11,772 nt of DNA from SLAN01 sp046545955 (GCA_046545955.1 JBKGYS010000081.1:1-11772); one strand, 5' to 3'; shown: positions 1-7,680, counted from the stretch's first letter. Notes: a model not told the origin generated them from the letters alone. Made by a program: numbers and translations.

Positions 1-1
1 C

Positions 2-1825
2 GTAAGGGGGCGTTTTGTCGTCCGTAACGTCGAGGCACGAGATATCTCCTTCGGCGGTGAACGAACAGAAAGCGGCGAATTGCCCCCCGAACGACGGCCG
101 GCGGCTGTCGACGACGATCGGCAACGCGCGAGTGCCGCCGAACGCGTATCGGCGTTGTTCGGAGAGACATCCGGGGAACTGCGGGGAATGATATCGGAGA
201 TCGATGCGCGAGAGATCGTGGCAGCCGAACTCGCCGAGCTGTCGACGCCAGATACGGTCGCGCGCGAGCAGGAGCGGATCGATGATCGTGTTGCCGAGTG
301 GGAGCAACGAATCGCGGAGGCCGAAACCGCGGTTTCGGAGTTCAGAGGCGACGTGGAAACGCTGCTTGCGATTGACCCTTCCGCGATCGATTCGGTCTCC
401 CGACTTCGTGATGCGGTAGAAACAGCCGAACGGGTCACCGACGGCGGGGAGGAATTCTACGAGCGTGGATTGGACGGGTATCGTGCGGCCGCGACGGCGA
501 GGGATGATCTAGTCGCTGCGATCGATGCAGTAGGTGAGGCGCTCGAGCGGGATATTTCCTATATTGAGAGTCGAATTCCCGATCCGGAGACAGTACTTCG
601 CGAGCCGTTCGCCGGACTCGTCTCCTCGATAGCAGAAGAACACGTCGCACCGTACGTCGAACGAGGCCGGACAGCGTACGAGGCGTATCTCAGGCTCCAG
701 CGTTTTCGCGATCGGCTCGCCGACGACTCTGTTGCCGTGGAGGAACGGCCGGGGCGAGGTCGAGATCTGGTTTTTCCCAGTTCTGACTATCCGCGATTTC
801 TTCTGGAGCGAGCGGCGGTTAGCTTTGTCGAAGGCGAGTACGAGTATATAGGCACTTTGCGCGAGGTCTCGAGCGACCCGGCGCTTACCGGCGGGCCCGC
901 CCGCGCGCAATTCATCTGGTCGCGCGGTAGCGAAGGCGGCGGTGATTTCCTCGATGATCGCGATTCGAGGACGGTGCCGGGGCCGGACCGGAGCGAAACA
1001 CACGATCGCGACGGTGATGGGGCTTCCGGTGGCGATGTACAGGTGGAGCTCGATATGCGAAACGCAGCAGAATCGCGCGTTGCTGTGTACCTCGATCTCT
1101 TCGGCGGGCGTATGAGCTTTCCGATTGGACAAGCCGGGGTAATACCGGTTGACCGGCTGCGGAGCGATTTCGATTTGAGCTCGGAAGTAAGGATTTCCCC
1201 GGAAGGTAGCGTGCGATTCCGTGGAGACAGTCGATTGTTTCGTCCGGACGTTGGTTTTTCGACCGAGAATGAAGTTACCCGCAGAACTCAGGCTGTTCTC
1301 GATCGCACCGAAACCGTGACGGCGGGAATAACGCTCCCGCCGCGGGACGGTCGAGCGGTGCGTACAAATCTCGACCAAGCGCTCGCGTCTGAAATCGAGG
1401 CGTTTATCGTTGAGCTTCGGGATCGGGCACTCGAGGAAGCGGACGGATACGTTCGTGACCAATTCAGCTCGGAGATCGACCGGGTCGAACAGCTCATCGC
1501 AGAAGGTGTCGCTGTCGTTGACCAAGCTCAGGCGCGCTACGATGAGCTTGTCGAGCTGTATGAGCAAGCGCAACAGGAAAGGGCCCGGATAGAGGCGCGC
1601 CTGGCCGACCTCGAGCAGGAAGTCGAAAGACGCGCGCGTGAAGAGGTCGAACGTGCCGAGCAACGGGCGCGTGAAGAGGTCGAACGCGCCGAGCAACGGG
1701 CGCGCGAAGAGGCCGAACGCGCCGAGCGACGAGCGCGCGAGGAGGCCGAACGCGCCGAGCAAGGAGCGCGCGACGAGGTGGAAGACCGCGTGCGCGATCG
1801 ACTTGACGGATTCATGGGCCGATAA
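2..1825 (+). CDS. TIGR03545-like AsmA-type envelope protein, 5'-truncated by window
   Basis: The frame is open from base 2 to the TAA at 1823-1825, giving 607 visible residues. A TTG at base 80 is not a credible start because coding sequence (VRNVEARDISFGG, with a following SGELP motif) continues upstream of it, so the true start lies outside the window. Visible order: an N-terminal tail of an AsmA-like beta region; a long helical region (about 155-780); a second beta-rich region (about 780-1260) holding the IGTLREVSSDPALTGGP stretch; then a long alpha-helical, Glu/Arg-rich coiled coil ending in 11-residue repeats. This order resembles the rare family TIGR03545, restricted as I recall to bacteria with an outer membrane and often paired with TIGR03546, which would lie upstream. 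Function is unknown; AsmA-like proteins span the periplasm and are linked to lipid transport or envelope integrity, so an envelope role is inference. An Asp/Gly-rich low-complexity insert sits at about 920-1040. The family call is from memory of its general pattern. Confidence 0.72.
   Translation, partial: VRGRFVVRNVEARDISFGGERTESGELPPERRPAAVDDDRQRASAAERVSALFGETSGELRGMISEIDAREIVAAELAELSTPDTVAREQERIDDRVAEWEQRIAEAETAVSEFRGDVETLLAIDPSAIDSVSRLRDAVETAERVTDGGEEFYERGLDGYRAAATARDDLVAAIDAVGEALERDISYIESRIPDPETVLREPFAGLVSSIAEEHVAPYVERGRTAYEAYLRLQRFRDRLADDSVAVEERPGRGRDLVFPSSDYPRFLLERAAVSFVEGEYEYIGTLREVSSDPALTGGPARAQFIWSRGSEGGGDFLDDRDSRTVPGPDRSETHDRDGDGASGGDVQVELDMRNAAESRVAVYLDLFGGRMSFPIGQAGVIPVDRLRSDFDLSSEVRISPEGSVRFRGDSRLFRPDVGFSTENEVTRRTQAVLDRTETVTAGITLPPRDGRAVRTNLDQALASEIEAFIVELRDRALEEADGYVRDQFSSEIDRVEQLIAEGVAVVDQAQARYDELVELYEQAQQERARIEARLADLEQEVERRAREEVERAEQRAREEVERAEQRAREEAERAERRAREEAERAEQGARDEVEDRVRDRLDGFMGR
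1634..1765 (+). repeat. 33-bp in-frame tandem repeat (11-residue coiled-coil units)
   Basis: Four consecutive 33-bp units start at 1634, 1667, 1700 and 1733 and encode AREEVERAEQR, AREEVERAEQR, AREEAERAERR and AREEAERAEQG. A degenerate half unit precedes them (EVERR, 1619-1633) and another follows (ARDEVEDR, from 1766). Units 1 and 2 differ by a single synonymous base, which suggests recent duplication. An 11-residue period with alternating acidic and basic residues is typical of a hendecad coiled coil or a long charged single helix. Confidence 0.93.
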
Positions 1826-1839
1826 CGGTCCGGTCATCT

Positions 1840-3915
1840 ATGTTGAATATACTGACGGTAAATCTTCGATTCGACTCCGAGCATGACGGCGTGTTTCGTT
1901 GGTCAAACCGACGAACCTCCATGCAGCGCGTTATTTCTGACTGTGTGCCCGATATCGTGGCCACGCAGGAGGGTCGACGCCCGCAAATACAGGATCTTCA
2001 GTCACTCATTGCCGATTATGAGTTGATAGACTCACACCGCGATTGGATCGAGAGCCGGATGTATCCCTGCCTTTTTGTCCGACGCGGAAGGTTCACGGTA
2101 GCCGATTCGGGTGACGCCTGGTTGTCGGATACGCCCGAAGTTTCCGAATCGCAGCTCGGCGATAGCAACTATCCACGGCTTATCTCGTGGGCGCGACTTT
2201 ATGACACGAAAGATGATCTTCGATTGATTGTGGCAAATTCCCACCTCGATAACGCGGGCTCCGACGTTCGCAGACGCCAGATGACCATTGCCGCCGAACA
2301 GCTAAAGGCTGTTTCCGACGGCCTGCCGCTCGTGCTTTGCGGCGATTTCAACGACGCCCCCGATAGCGATGTAGCCGGTGTGCTTACCGCATCTCTACCG
2401 CAGCTTTACGATCCGTGGCTGCTTAGTAGACGCGAGGAACGTTCGACGTTTCGCGGGTTTTCGCGGGATCGGTATGCCGGCAAAGCACCGGAATTCGTGG
2501 CGCCCAGAATAGACTGGATTCTTCTGGACAGGCGCCTGAGTTTCGAACGGATTCGAAGGGTGGAGGATGAGCCCGATGGCATACCTCCGACGGATCACTA
2601 TCCGGTGCTATGCAGCGGAATCCGTAGCGATTTCTCGACGACCACCGCTTTGTCGTTCGGCGAACCGCTTGTCTGGCACAACCCATCGATCTTGAAAGAG
2701 ACGGGTAACGCTTCTGCCGATGAGGCCCGTTGCGACGGTTGCCCGCTGGATCTGTCGCAGCTTGAGACCGCCACGCGGCGGATGAGGCGTTACGAGGCTC
2801 TTCTGCCGGATATTTTTCCGGAACTGCGTGGTCGGCAGGATAGGTCGGGGCCGGAAACAGAAACGTACGGGGGGCTTCGCTCTCCGCTTCGGGAGCTTTC
2901 GCGTTCTCGGTGGGGGGACAAGCGCGTTTTCGGCAAGTGCGACAACGAGCTTCCGGTCGCGGGCTCTATTAAAGCGCGAGGAGGATTCTACGAGGTCTTC
3001 TATCACGCCGAGCGAGTTATCGGTAATGAGTTGAATCCGCGATCGGTAGCGTTAAAACGCGAGCTATCGAACCACGAAATTGTCGTAGCGTCTACGGGAA
3101 ATCTGGGCCTGAGCGTTGGACTGCTCGGTCGTGCGCTCGGCTTCGCGGTCACGGTTGTCATGTCTCGTGACGCGAAACGATGGAAGAAGGATCTTCTTCG
3201 CGCGAGAGGCGCCCGGGTCGAGGAGTCGCAGGGGGATTACTCGAGCGCCGTTTCCCGCGCGCGATCGATGTGCGACGCCTCGAGTTCCGATAGGGAACCT
3301 GATGCGGGGCAGTCGGTACGCTATTTTATTGACGACGAACGGTCTCCGCATCTGTTTCTCGGCTATGCGTGTGCGGCAGGCGAGCTCCTCGAACAGCTCG
3401 GGTATCTAGGGTTGGGTAGTGCCGGCGTTCGAGTCTACCTTCCGTGTGGGGTCGGAGGTGCTCCGGGAGGTATCGCGTGGGCGCTGCGCTTGCTCGCCGG
3501 AGAGAGGGTGGATTCGGTTTTCTGCGAACCGGTCGCTGCCCCGTGTGTTCTTCTTGCGCTTCTGGAGAGGCGTCGTGCGATGCAGGAGAAGCGCGAACCG
3601 GTTCTATGCCCTCACGTGCGGACGATCGGGCTTAGCTCAAAAAGCGCAGCCGACGGTCTTGCGGTAGGTGCGGCGTCACCGCTTGCGGTCGAATGCGTTG
3701 ATCGGCTTGTTTCGGGTGTTGTGACCTTGTCGGACGAGGATATGGTTGCCGATGCGCTCGAGTTGTGGCACGCATACGGCCGGCGTATTGAACCGTCGGC
3801 CGCTGCCTCGTATACCGCATTCAAGGCGCTCGAATGCGAGGCGGATGTGCATGTACTGTGGTTCACCGGTGGTGGGCTGCTTCCCGACGACGAGTTCGAG
3901 CGTTTTACGGGCTGA
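1840..3915 (+). CDS. dsdA: EEP-family phosphohydrolase fused to D-serine dehydratase (DsdA)
   Basis: One 691-residue frame carries two complete enzyme domains. Residues 1-262 are an EEP-family domain (metal-dependent nuclease/phosphatase fold). They show N8, the QEG motif with E44, H135 in NSHLDNAG, D169 and N171 in CGDFND, D225 in RIDWIL, and D252/H253 in TDHYPV, so the metal and catalytic set looks intact. Residues from about 268 to 691 match D-serine ammonia-lyase (D-serine to pyruvate plus ammonia, PLP-dependent): VWHNPS, the PLP lysine K378 in PVAGSIKARGG, STGNLGLSVG at 418, FIDDERSPHLFLGY, the phosphate loop CGVGGAPGG at 536-544, SAADGLAVG, and TGGGLLP near the end. This half is about 425 residues against about 442 in E. 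coli DsdA, shortened before STGN. No signal peptide or membrane segment is seen, so it should be cytosolic. ATG 1840 is 14 bases after the preceding gene and has no clear Shine-Dalgarno, suggesting coupled translation. The EEP substrate is unknown. Confidence 0.9.
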   Translation: MLNILTVNLRFDSEHDGVFRWSNRRTSMQRVISDCVPDIVATQEGRRPQIQDLQSLIADYELIDSHRDWIESRMYPCLFVRRGRFTVADSGDAWLSDTPEVSESQLGDSNYPRLISWARLYDTKDDLRLIVANSHLDNAGSDVRRRQMTIAAEQLKAVSDGLPLVLCGDFNDAPDSDVAGVLTASLPQLYDPWLLSRREERSTFRGFSRDRYAGKAPEFVAPRIDWILLDRRLSFERIRRVEDEPDGIPPTDHYPVLCSGIRSDFSTTTALSFGEPLVWHNPSILKETGNASADEARCDGCPLDLSQLETATRRMRRYEALLPDIFPELRGRQDRSGPETETYGGLRSPLRELSRSRWGDKRVFGKCDNELPVAGSIKARGGFYEVFYHAERVIGNELNPRSVALKRELSNHEIVVASTGNLGLSVGLLGRALGFAVTVVMSRDAKRWKKDLLRARGARVEESQGDYSSAVSRARSMCDASSSDREPDAGQSVRYFIDDERSPHLFLGYACAAGELLEQLGYLGLGSAGVRVYLPCGVGGAPGGIAWALRLLAGERVDSVFCEPVAAPCVLLALLERRRAMQEKREPVLCPHVRTIGLSSKSAADGLAVGAASPLAVECVDRLVSGVVTLSDEDMVADALELWHAYGRRIEPSAAASYTAFKALECEADVHVLWFTGGGLLPDDEFERFTG

Positions 3916-3943
3916 GGAAGCGAACGCGAAGGGGCGAGTGGTA

Positions 3944-3964
3944 GAGACAGCGAAACGCAGTCTC
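3944..3964 (+). terminator. hairpin 28 bases after the EEP-dsdA stop
   Basis: The sequence gagac-a-gcg-aaa-cgc-a-gtctc folds into 5 plus 3 base pairs around an A-A mismatch with an AAA loop. There is no U-run after it, so it is not a classic intrinsic terminator; it may be a 3' end stabiliser or only chance symmetry. Confidence 0.3.
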
Positions 3965-4136
3965 CGGGCGCTCGGCAATGCTGATCGACTTTTGCCGGCG
4001 CCCTTTCGCTCGCCCTCCCGCGCGATCCGCTCCTGTCGCTCTCGCCGCCGCTGTAGCCGAGCCCTCCGCTTCCGGGACGCTTACCGCATTGTTTCGAACT
4101 CGTGGAACGGATAACTTATCGTATGTAACCGACCAA

Positions 4137-4163
4137 CGGAACGACCGTTTTCGGGTCGTTCCG
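4137..4163. terminator. perfect 10-bp hairpin, likely terminator
   Basis: The arms cggaacgacc (4137-4146) and ggtcgttccg (4154-4163) are exact reverse complements with a 7-base loop gttttcg. Its place between convergent genes fits a terminator, perhaps working in both directions. The flanks have no long T-run: reading the minus strand it is followed by ttggtcgg, and reading the plus strand by tgtagag. Confidence 0.55.
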
Positions 4164-4177
4164 TGTAGAGAGTTCAA

Positions 4178-4197
4178 AGCCCGCGCAGGAGCGGGCT
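4178..4197 (-). terminator. intrinsic terminator-like hairpin of the fadDIJ operon
   Basis: Arms agcccgc (4178-4184) and gcgggct (4191-4197) pair over 7 bp with a 6-base loop. Read on the minus strand the stem ends in gcgggctttgaact, that is, a GC stem followed by a short T-run, 10 bases after the fadJ stop. This orientation and spacing suit termination of the fad operon. Confidence 0.55.
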
Positions 4198-4207
4198 CGA
4201 AAGGTTC

Positions 4208-6379
4208 TCAGCGATCGGGTTGAAGCTCGTAAAACGACTTTCCTTCGCCTGCGAGTTGTTGAATGAGGTCCGCGGGCCGAAATCGCGTACCGTATTCGTC
4301 GGAGTAGCGCGAAAGCGTGTCGCGAACACTCTCGAGGCCTAGGTCGTCGGCGTAGCGAAGCACTCCTCCTCGAAATGGAGGGAAACCGGTTCCCATAATC
4401 ATTGCCACGTCAACATCGGTCGGCGTTTCTACGATCCGCTCTTCGAGCGCCCGTGCAGCCTCGTTGACCATGGCGAGAAGAGGTCGGTGAACCGTATCGA
4501 AGTCCGAAAGCGGCTTCGGTTTTCCGCTCACATGCTTGCGAATGAGCTCCTGCATTTCGGGATTCGGTCGAGGCTTCTTTCGCTTTTTGTCGTAGAGAAA
4601 GAACCCCTGGCCACTTTTCTTTCCGAGGAGTTCTTTGTTGCCTTCGAGCGCCTCGAAGAAGCCGCTTGTCTGCATTCGTTCACCGTAAGCCTGCATACAC
4701 TCACGTGCCACTTCGTAGCCAACATCGATTCCTACTTCATCGAGCAGCGTAAATGGGCCCATTGGCATCCCGAAGCGTTTCACCTTGCGGTCTATTTCGA
4801 GAAAGCTATGTCCTTCGTCGAGCATAATGACCGCTTCGTTGAGGTAGGGCATGAGCAGACGGTTGACGAGAAAGCCGGCACAGTTCTGAACGACCACCGG
4901 CGTTTTTCCCAGTTTTTGCGCGAGCAGTCCCGTATTTCGAACGGTTTCGGCGCTTGTGTTCTCACCGGCGATTACCTCGACGAGTGGCATGCGATTGACC
5001 GGGTTAAAGAAGTGCATTCCGACGAAACGGCCGGGATGCTCGAGGGATTTCGCCATTTCCGAAATCGAAAGCGCGCTGGTATTGGATGCGATAATTGTGT
5101 CCTCGCTGACCTTCGATTCGAGTTCCGCGAGAACCTTCTTTTTCACTTCCAGGTTTTCTACTACCGCCTCGACGACGAAATCCGGCGAGCCAAAACTCTT
5201 ATAATCGGTCGTCCCGTGAATTTTGTGCAGTTTCAGACCGGCTTCACGCTTGTCGAGCTTCCCGATTTTCTCGAGTTGGCCGTATACGTCACGAGCCGAA
5301 TTGTATCCTTTCTGCACCGCATCCCAGGCGATGTCCTTCATGGTAACCGGGATATCGCGATAACTGAAAAGCCACGCGATTCGCCCGCCCATTACTCCGG
5401 CGCCGAGCACTGCCGCCTGCTCGATCGGCTTCGGCGACTTCTCCCCTTGAAGCGCCGGTTGACGTTTTACCGCTTCGCGCGCGAAATACAGCCGAACGAG
5501 GTTGCGTGAGGCGTTGGTCACCACGAGACGGCCGAACGCCGAGCGTTCTATGCGCAAAGCTGCGTCGCGACGTTTTCGGTACCCCCGTTTTACAACCCGT
5601 AACGCCTCGATCGGAGCGGGATAGTGTCCCCCGGTCTTCTTTCGCGTATCCCGGAGTGCGCCCGAAAAGAGGAAGAACCGACCCAACGGATTGTCCTCGA
5701 GAAGCTTCATTCCGAGCTTCTTGCTTTTCCGACGGGCGAGAGTCTCTTTATCCTCGCCGGCGAGAATCCGATCGGCGAGATGGTGCGCCCAGTCGATATG
5801 GAAGGCCTGTGGCCACATATAGTCGACGAGTTTGCTCTTCGCGGCTTTCTTACCATCGAGCGATTTGCCGGTGAGTATAAGGTTCAGCGCGGTAGCCGGT
5901 CCTGTCAGTCGGGGAAGTCGCCATGTTCCACCCCAGCCTGGAAGAATACCCAATTGGGTCTCCGGGAGTCCTATCTGCACCTTCGGGTTATCGGTTGCAA
6001 TGCGGTAATCGCAGGCGAGGGCAAGCTCGGTTCCTCCGCCGAGGCAGGCACCGTCGATGAGCGCCATTGTGGGAAACGGCAGGTCCTCGAGCTGGTTAAA
6101 CACTCCCTGTCCCTCGCTGCTTTTCCATTCGCCGTCCGGCGCGTCGGCGATTGCCTGAATATCCTTGATGTCCGCGCCGGCGATAAAGACGTTGCTCTTG
6201 CCGCTGCGGATAAACAGAAAGCGGATATCCTCGCGCGTGCCGAGCTCTTGCAGTACAGCTCGCAACTCCTGCATAACCGCGGCATTAAACGCATTCACCT
6301 TTGCGTCGGCCCGGTCGATGACAAGGGTGAACTTCCCGTCGCCGTGCTCGGTGAGTGAAAAGTGTTGCCAGTTTGCCAT
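4208..6379 (-). CDS. fadJ: FadJ-type enoyl-CoA hydratase / 3-hydroxyacyl-CoA dehydrogenase
   Basis: The 723-residue product is a multifunctional beta-oxidation alpha subunit: it hydrates 2-enoyl-CoA and oxidises 3-hydroxyacyl-CoA with NAD+ in the cytoplasm, normally in complex with a thiolase. The hydratase domain (1 to about 190) carries NVFIAGADI and GACLGGGTELALACDYRI, with the two catalytic glutamates at E118 and E140 (GLPETQLGILPG). The dehydrogenase part has the NAD loop VLGAGVMGG at 324-332, NTSALSI at 433, and the His-Glu pair H456 (MHFFNPVNRMPLVEVI) and E468. Two C-terminal dimerisation-type repeats follow (about 497-600 and 625-720). Length fits FadJ/FadB (about 714-729). The frame extends upstream to 6430, but that would overlap fadI; ATG 6379 begins MANWQHFSL and has GGAGGT at 6391-6396 upstream, so I chose it. 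It follows fadI by 4 bases. FadJ rather than FadB is chosen because of the FadI-like partner. Confidence 0.95.
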   Translation of the reverse strand: MANWQHFSLTEHGDGKFTLVIDRADAKVNAFNAAVMQELRAVLQELGTREDIRFLFIRSGKSNVFIAGADIKDIQAIADAPDGEWKSSEGQGVFNQLEDLPFPTMALIDGACLGGGTELALACDYRIATDNPKVQIGLPETQLGILPGWGGTWRLPRLTGPATALNLILTGKSLDGKKAAKSKLVDYMWPQAFHIDWAHHLADRILAGEDKETLARRKSKKLGMKLLEDNPLGRFFLFSGALRDTRKKTGGHYPAPIEALRVVKRGYRKRRDAALRIERSAFGRLVVTNASRNLVRLYFAREAVKRQPALQGEKSPKPIEQAAVLGAGVMGGRIAWLFSYRDIPVTMKDIAWDAVQKGYNSARDVYGQLEKIGKLDKREAGLKLHKIHGTTDYKSFGSPDFVVEAVVENLEVKKKVLAELESKVSEDTIIASNTSALSISEMAKSLEHPGRFVGMHFFNPVNRMPLVEVIAGENTSAETVRNTGLLAQKLGKTPVVVQNCAGFLVNRLLMPYLNEAVIMLDEGHSFLEIDRKVKRFGMPMGPFTLLDEVGIDVGYEVARECMQAYGERMQTSGFFEALEGNKELLGKKSGQGFFLYDKKRKKPRPNPEMQELIRKHVSGKPKPLSDFDTVHRPLLAMVNEAARALEERIVETPTDVDVAMIMGTGFPPFRGGVLRYADDLGLESVRDTLSRYSDEYGTRFRPADLIQQLAGEGKSFYELQPDR

Positions 6380-6383
6380 ATGG

Positions 6384-7673
6384 TTACGATACCTCCAGAA
6401 GAAGTGCTGCGCCCTGTCCGCCACCGACACATAGGGTGGCAGCTCCGGTGTTCTTACCGGTCCGCCGCAGTTCCTTGAGAGTATGCAGGGTTATCCGGGC
6501 GCCTGTCATGCCGACAGGATGCCCGATTGCGATCGCGCCTCCCTGGTTATTGAGGATATCACGATCGATCGCCCCGAGTTTCCTGTCGCGACCGAGGTGT
6601 GCTTTTGCGAACTGGTCGCTGTCTGCGGCCCGCTCGCAGGCGATTACCTGTGCCGCGAATGCTTCGTTCAATTCAATATATTCGAGGTCGCTCATTTTTG
6701 CACCGGTTCTTTCGAACAAGCGCGACAGCGCGTACACCGGCCCAAGTCCCATGCGTTCGGGTTCAAGCGCGGCGTACTCGTACTCGCGGAGGTACCCGAG
6801 TGGCTCGAGCCCTCGTTGTTTCGCCTCACTCTCGGTCATAATAAGCAGCGCAGCCGCGCCATCGGTAATCTGGGAGGAGTTACCAACGGTTACGGTACCG
6901 TTTCGCTTGTCGAAATACGGCTTAAGCTTTGCCAGTGCTTCCATCGTCTGACCGTCACGAGGGCCTATGTCCGCGGAGATCACCTGCTCGAACCTTGGAA
7001 ATGTGGGCACAGGAACAATTTCGTCATCGAGTACACCCTGTTTCTGTGCTTCCACCGCGCGTGTGTGGCTGCGCAGTGCGAACTCATCCTGCTCGTCACG
7101 GGTAATGTGAAACTCGCGGGCGAGGTTTTCGGCGGTCAAGCCCATGATGAGACCGCTTATGGGATCGGTAAGCCCCTGGATAAGCCCGATTTCCGGTTTA
7201 AGCATACCGGGCCGAAACCCGAAGAGAGTCTTGAAGCGTTGCCACCCGGTTTTGGCGCGGGAGAGACGATTCATGAACTCGGTGTACTGCTTATTAAACA
7301 GCAGAGGAATATTGCTCATGCTCTCCACGCCGGCGACGAGAAACACCTCGCCGTGGCCGGCCGCAATCTTATTAGCAGCGGACGTTATCGCCTCGATGCC
7401 ACTCGCGCAGTTGCGGTGAACCGTGTAGCCGGGAACGGAGTTGGGAACACCCGCCTTGAGTGCCATCACGCGCGCGATATTGGCGGCGTTGGCCGGTTGG
7501 GCGACGTTCCCGACTATGACTTCATCGATCTCCTTAGGGTTGATACCGCTGCGCGAGATGACCTCTCTCAGCACCATAGCGCCGAGGTCGTCGGCCGGAG
7601 TATCCTTGAGCGCGGTCCCGGCTTTCGCCATCGGTGAGCGCACACCCTCGACGATTGCGATTCGATCTTTCAT
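6384..7673 (-). CDS. fadI: FadI-type acetyl-CoA C-acyltransferase (3-ketoacyl-CoA thiolase)
   Basis: The 429-residue product is a degradative thiolase, cleaving 3-ketoacyl-CoA with CoA to acetyl-CoA and a shortened acyl-CoA. The nucleophile C89 lies in HRNCASGIEA, the general base H385 in GGAIAIGHPVGMTGAR, and the second cysteine C415 in CVGGGQGAA; the NEAFAAQ motif is present. The loop region after VAGVESMSNIPLLF is long, as in the FadI subgroup (about 430 residues) rather than the shorter acetyl-CoA acetyltransferases (about 390), which argues for long-chain substrates and pairing with FadJ. Its start ATG 7673 has AGGAGG at 7683-7688, 9 bases away. It lies 13 bases after fadD and 4 bases before fadJ, so the three form one operon. 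Cytoplasmic; expected to be the beta subunit of the trifunctional complex. Confidence 0.95.
   Translation of the reverse strand: MKDRIAIVEGVRSPMAKAGTALKDTPADDLGAMVLREVISRSGINPKEIDEVIVGNVAQPANAANIARVMALKAGVPNSVPGYTVHRNCASGIEAITSAANKIAAGHGEVFLVAGVESMSNIPLLFNKQYTEFMNRLSRAKTGWQRFKTLFGFRPGMLKPEIGLIQGLTDPISGLIMGLTAENLAREFHITRDEQDEFALRSHTRAVEAQKQGVLDDEIVPVPTFPRFEQVISADIGPRDGQTMEALAKLKPYFDKRNGTVTVGNSSQITDGAAALLIMTESEAKQRGLEPLGYLREYEYAALEPERMGLGPVYALSRLFERTGAKMSDLEYIELNEAFAAQVIACERAADSDQFAKAHLGRDRKLGAIDRDILNNQGGAIAIGHPVGMTGARITLHTLKELRRTGKNTGAATLCVGGGQGAALLLEVS
6391..6396 (-). promoter_or_regulatory. ribosome binding site of fadJ
   Basis: GGAGGT on the minus strand lies 11 bases before ATG 6379, inside the last codons of fadI (gag gta). 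It decides the fadJ start in favour of 6379 over the in-frame upstream ATG at 6430 and implies translational coupling. Confidence 0.7.
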
Positions 7674-7680
7674 CTAACTG

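Larger units (their letters stand above)
3916..4207. other. convergent intergenic region with hairpins
   Basis: This 292-base gap lies between the 3' ends of the EEP-dsdA gene and fadJ. The short frames through it show no recognisable protein or ribosome binding site. It holds a hairpin at 3944-3964, a longer-range pairing of 3926-3936 with 3999-4009 (11 pairs, one G-U) that would enclose that hairpin, and two compact hairpins at 4137-4163 and 4178-4197. Transcription termination from both sides is the simplest role. Confidence 0.6.

Noticed and set aside
80..82. TTG at base 80 as start of the first gene
   Set aside because: The same frame is open from base 2 and encodes family-like sequence upstream, so this is an internal codon of a gene cut by the window edge.
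1004..1036. DRDGDGASGGD, resembling a calcium-binding EF-hand loop
   Set aside because: Position 12 of the loop is not acidic, there are no flanking helices, and it lies in a low-complexity Asp/Gly insert, so chance is the likelier explanation.
509..1837. 442-residue open frame on the minus strand, antisense to the TIGR03545-like gene
   Set aside because: It shows no recognisable domain, its 3' part is only the antisense of the 33-bp repeat, and the plus-strand frame has the family features.
2600..2720. Assembly or frameshift error joining two separate genes
   Set aside because: Reading frame, codon style and spacing are continuous and both domains begin and end naturally around a short linker. 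An error cannot be excluded without reads, but nothing in the sequence points to one.
4487..5509. 340-residue open frame on the plus strand inside fadJ
   Set aside because: Antisense shadow of a gene with clear catalytic motifs; GC-rich codon bias keeps the opposite frame open.
6380..6430. Upstream in-frame ATG at 6430 for fadJ
   Set aside because: It would overlap the 3' end of fadI by 47 bases and add 17 residues unlike the family N-terminus, while ATG 6379 has a ribosome binding site and a normal start.
6483..7637. 384-residue open frame on the plus strand inside fadI
   Set aside because: Antisense shadow; no domain, no ribosome binding site, and the thiolase frame is unambiguous.
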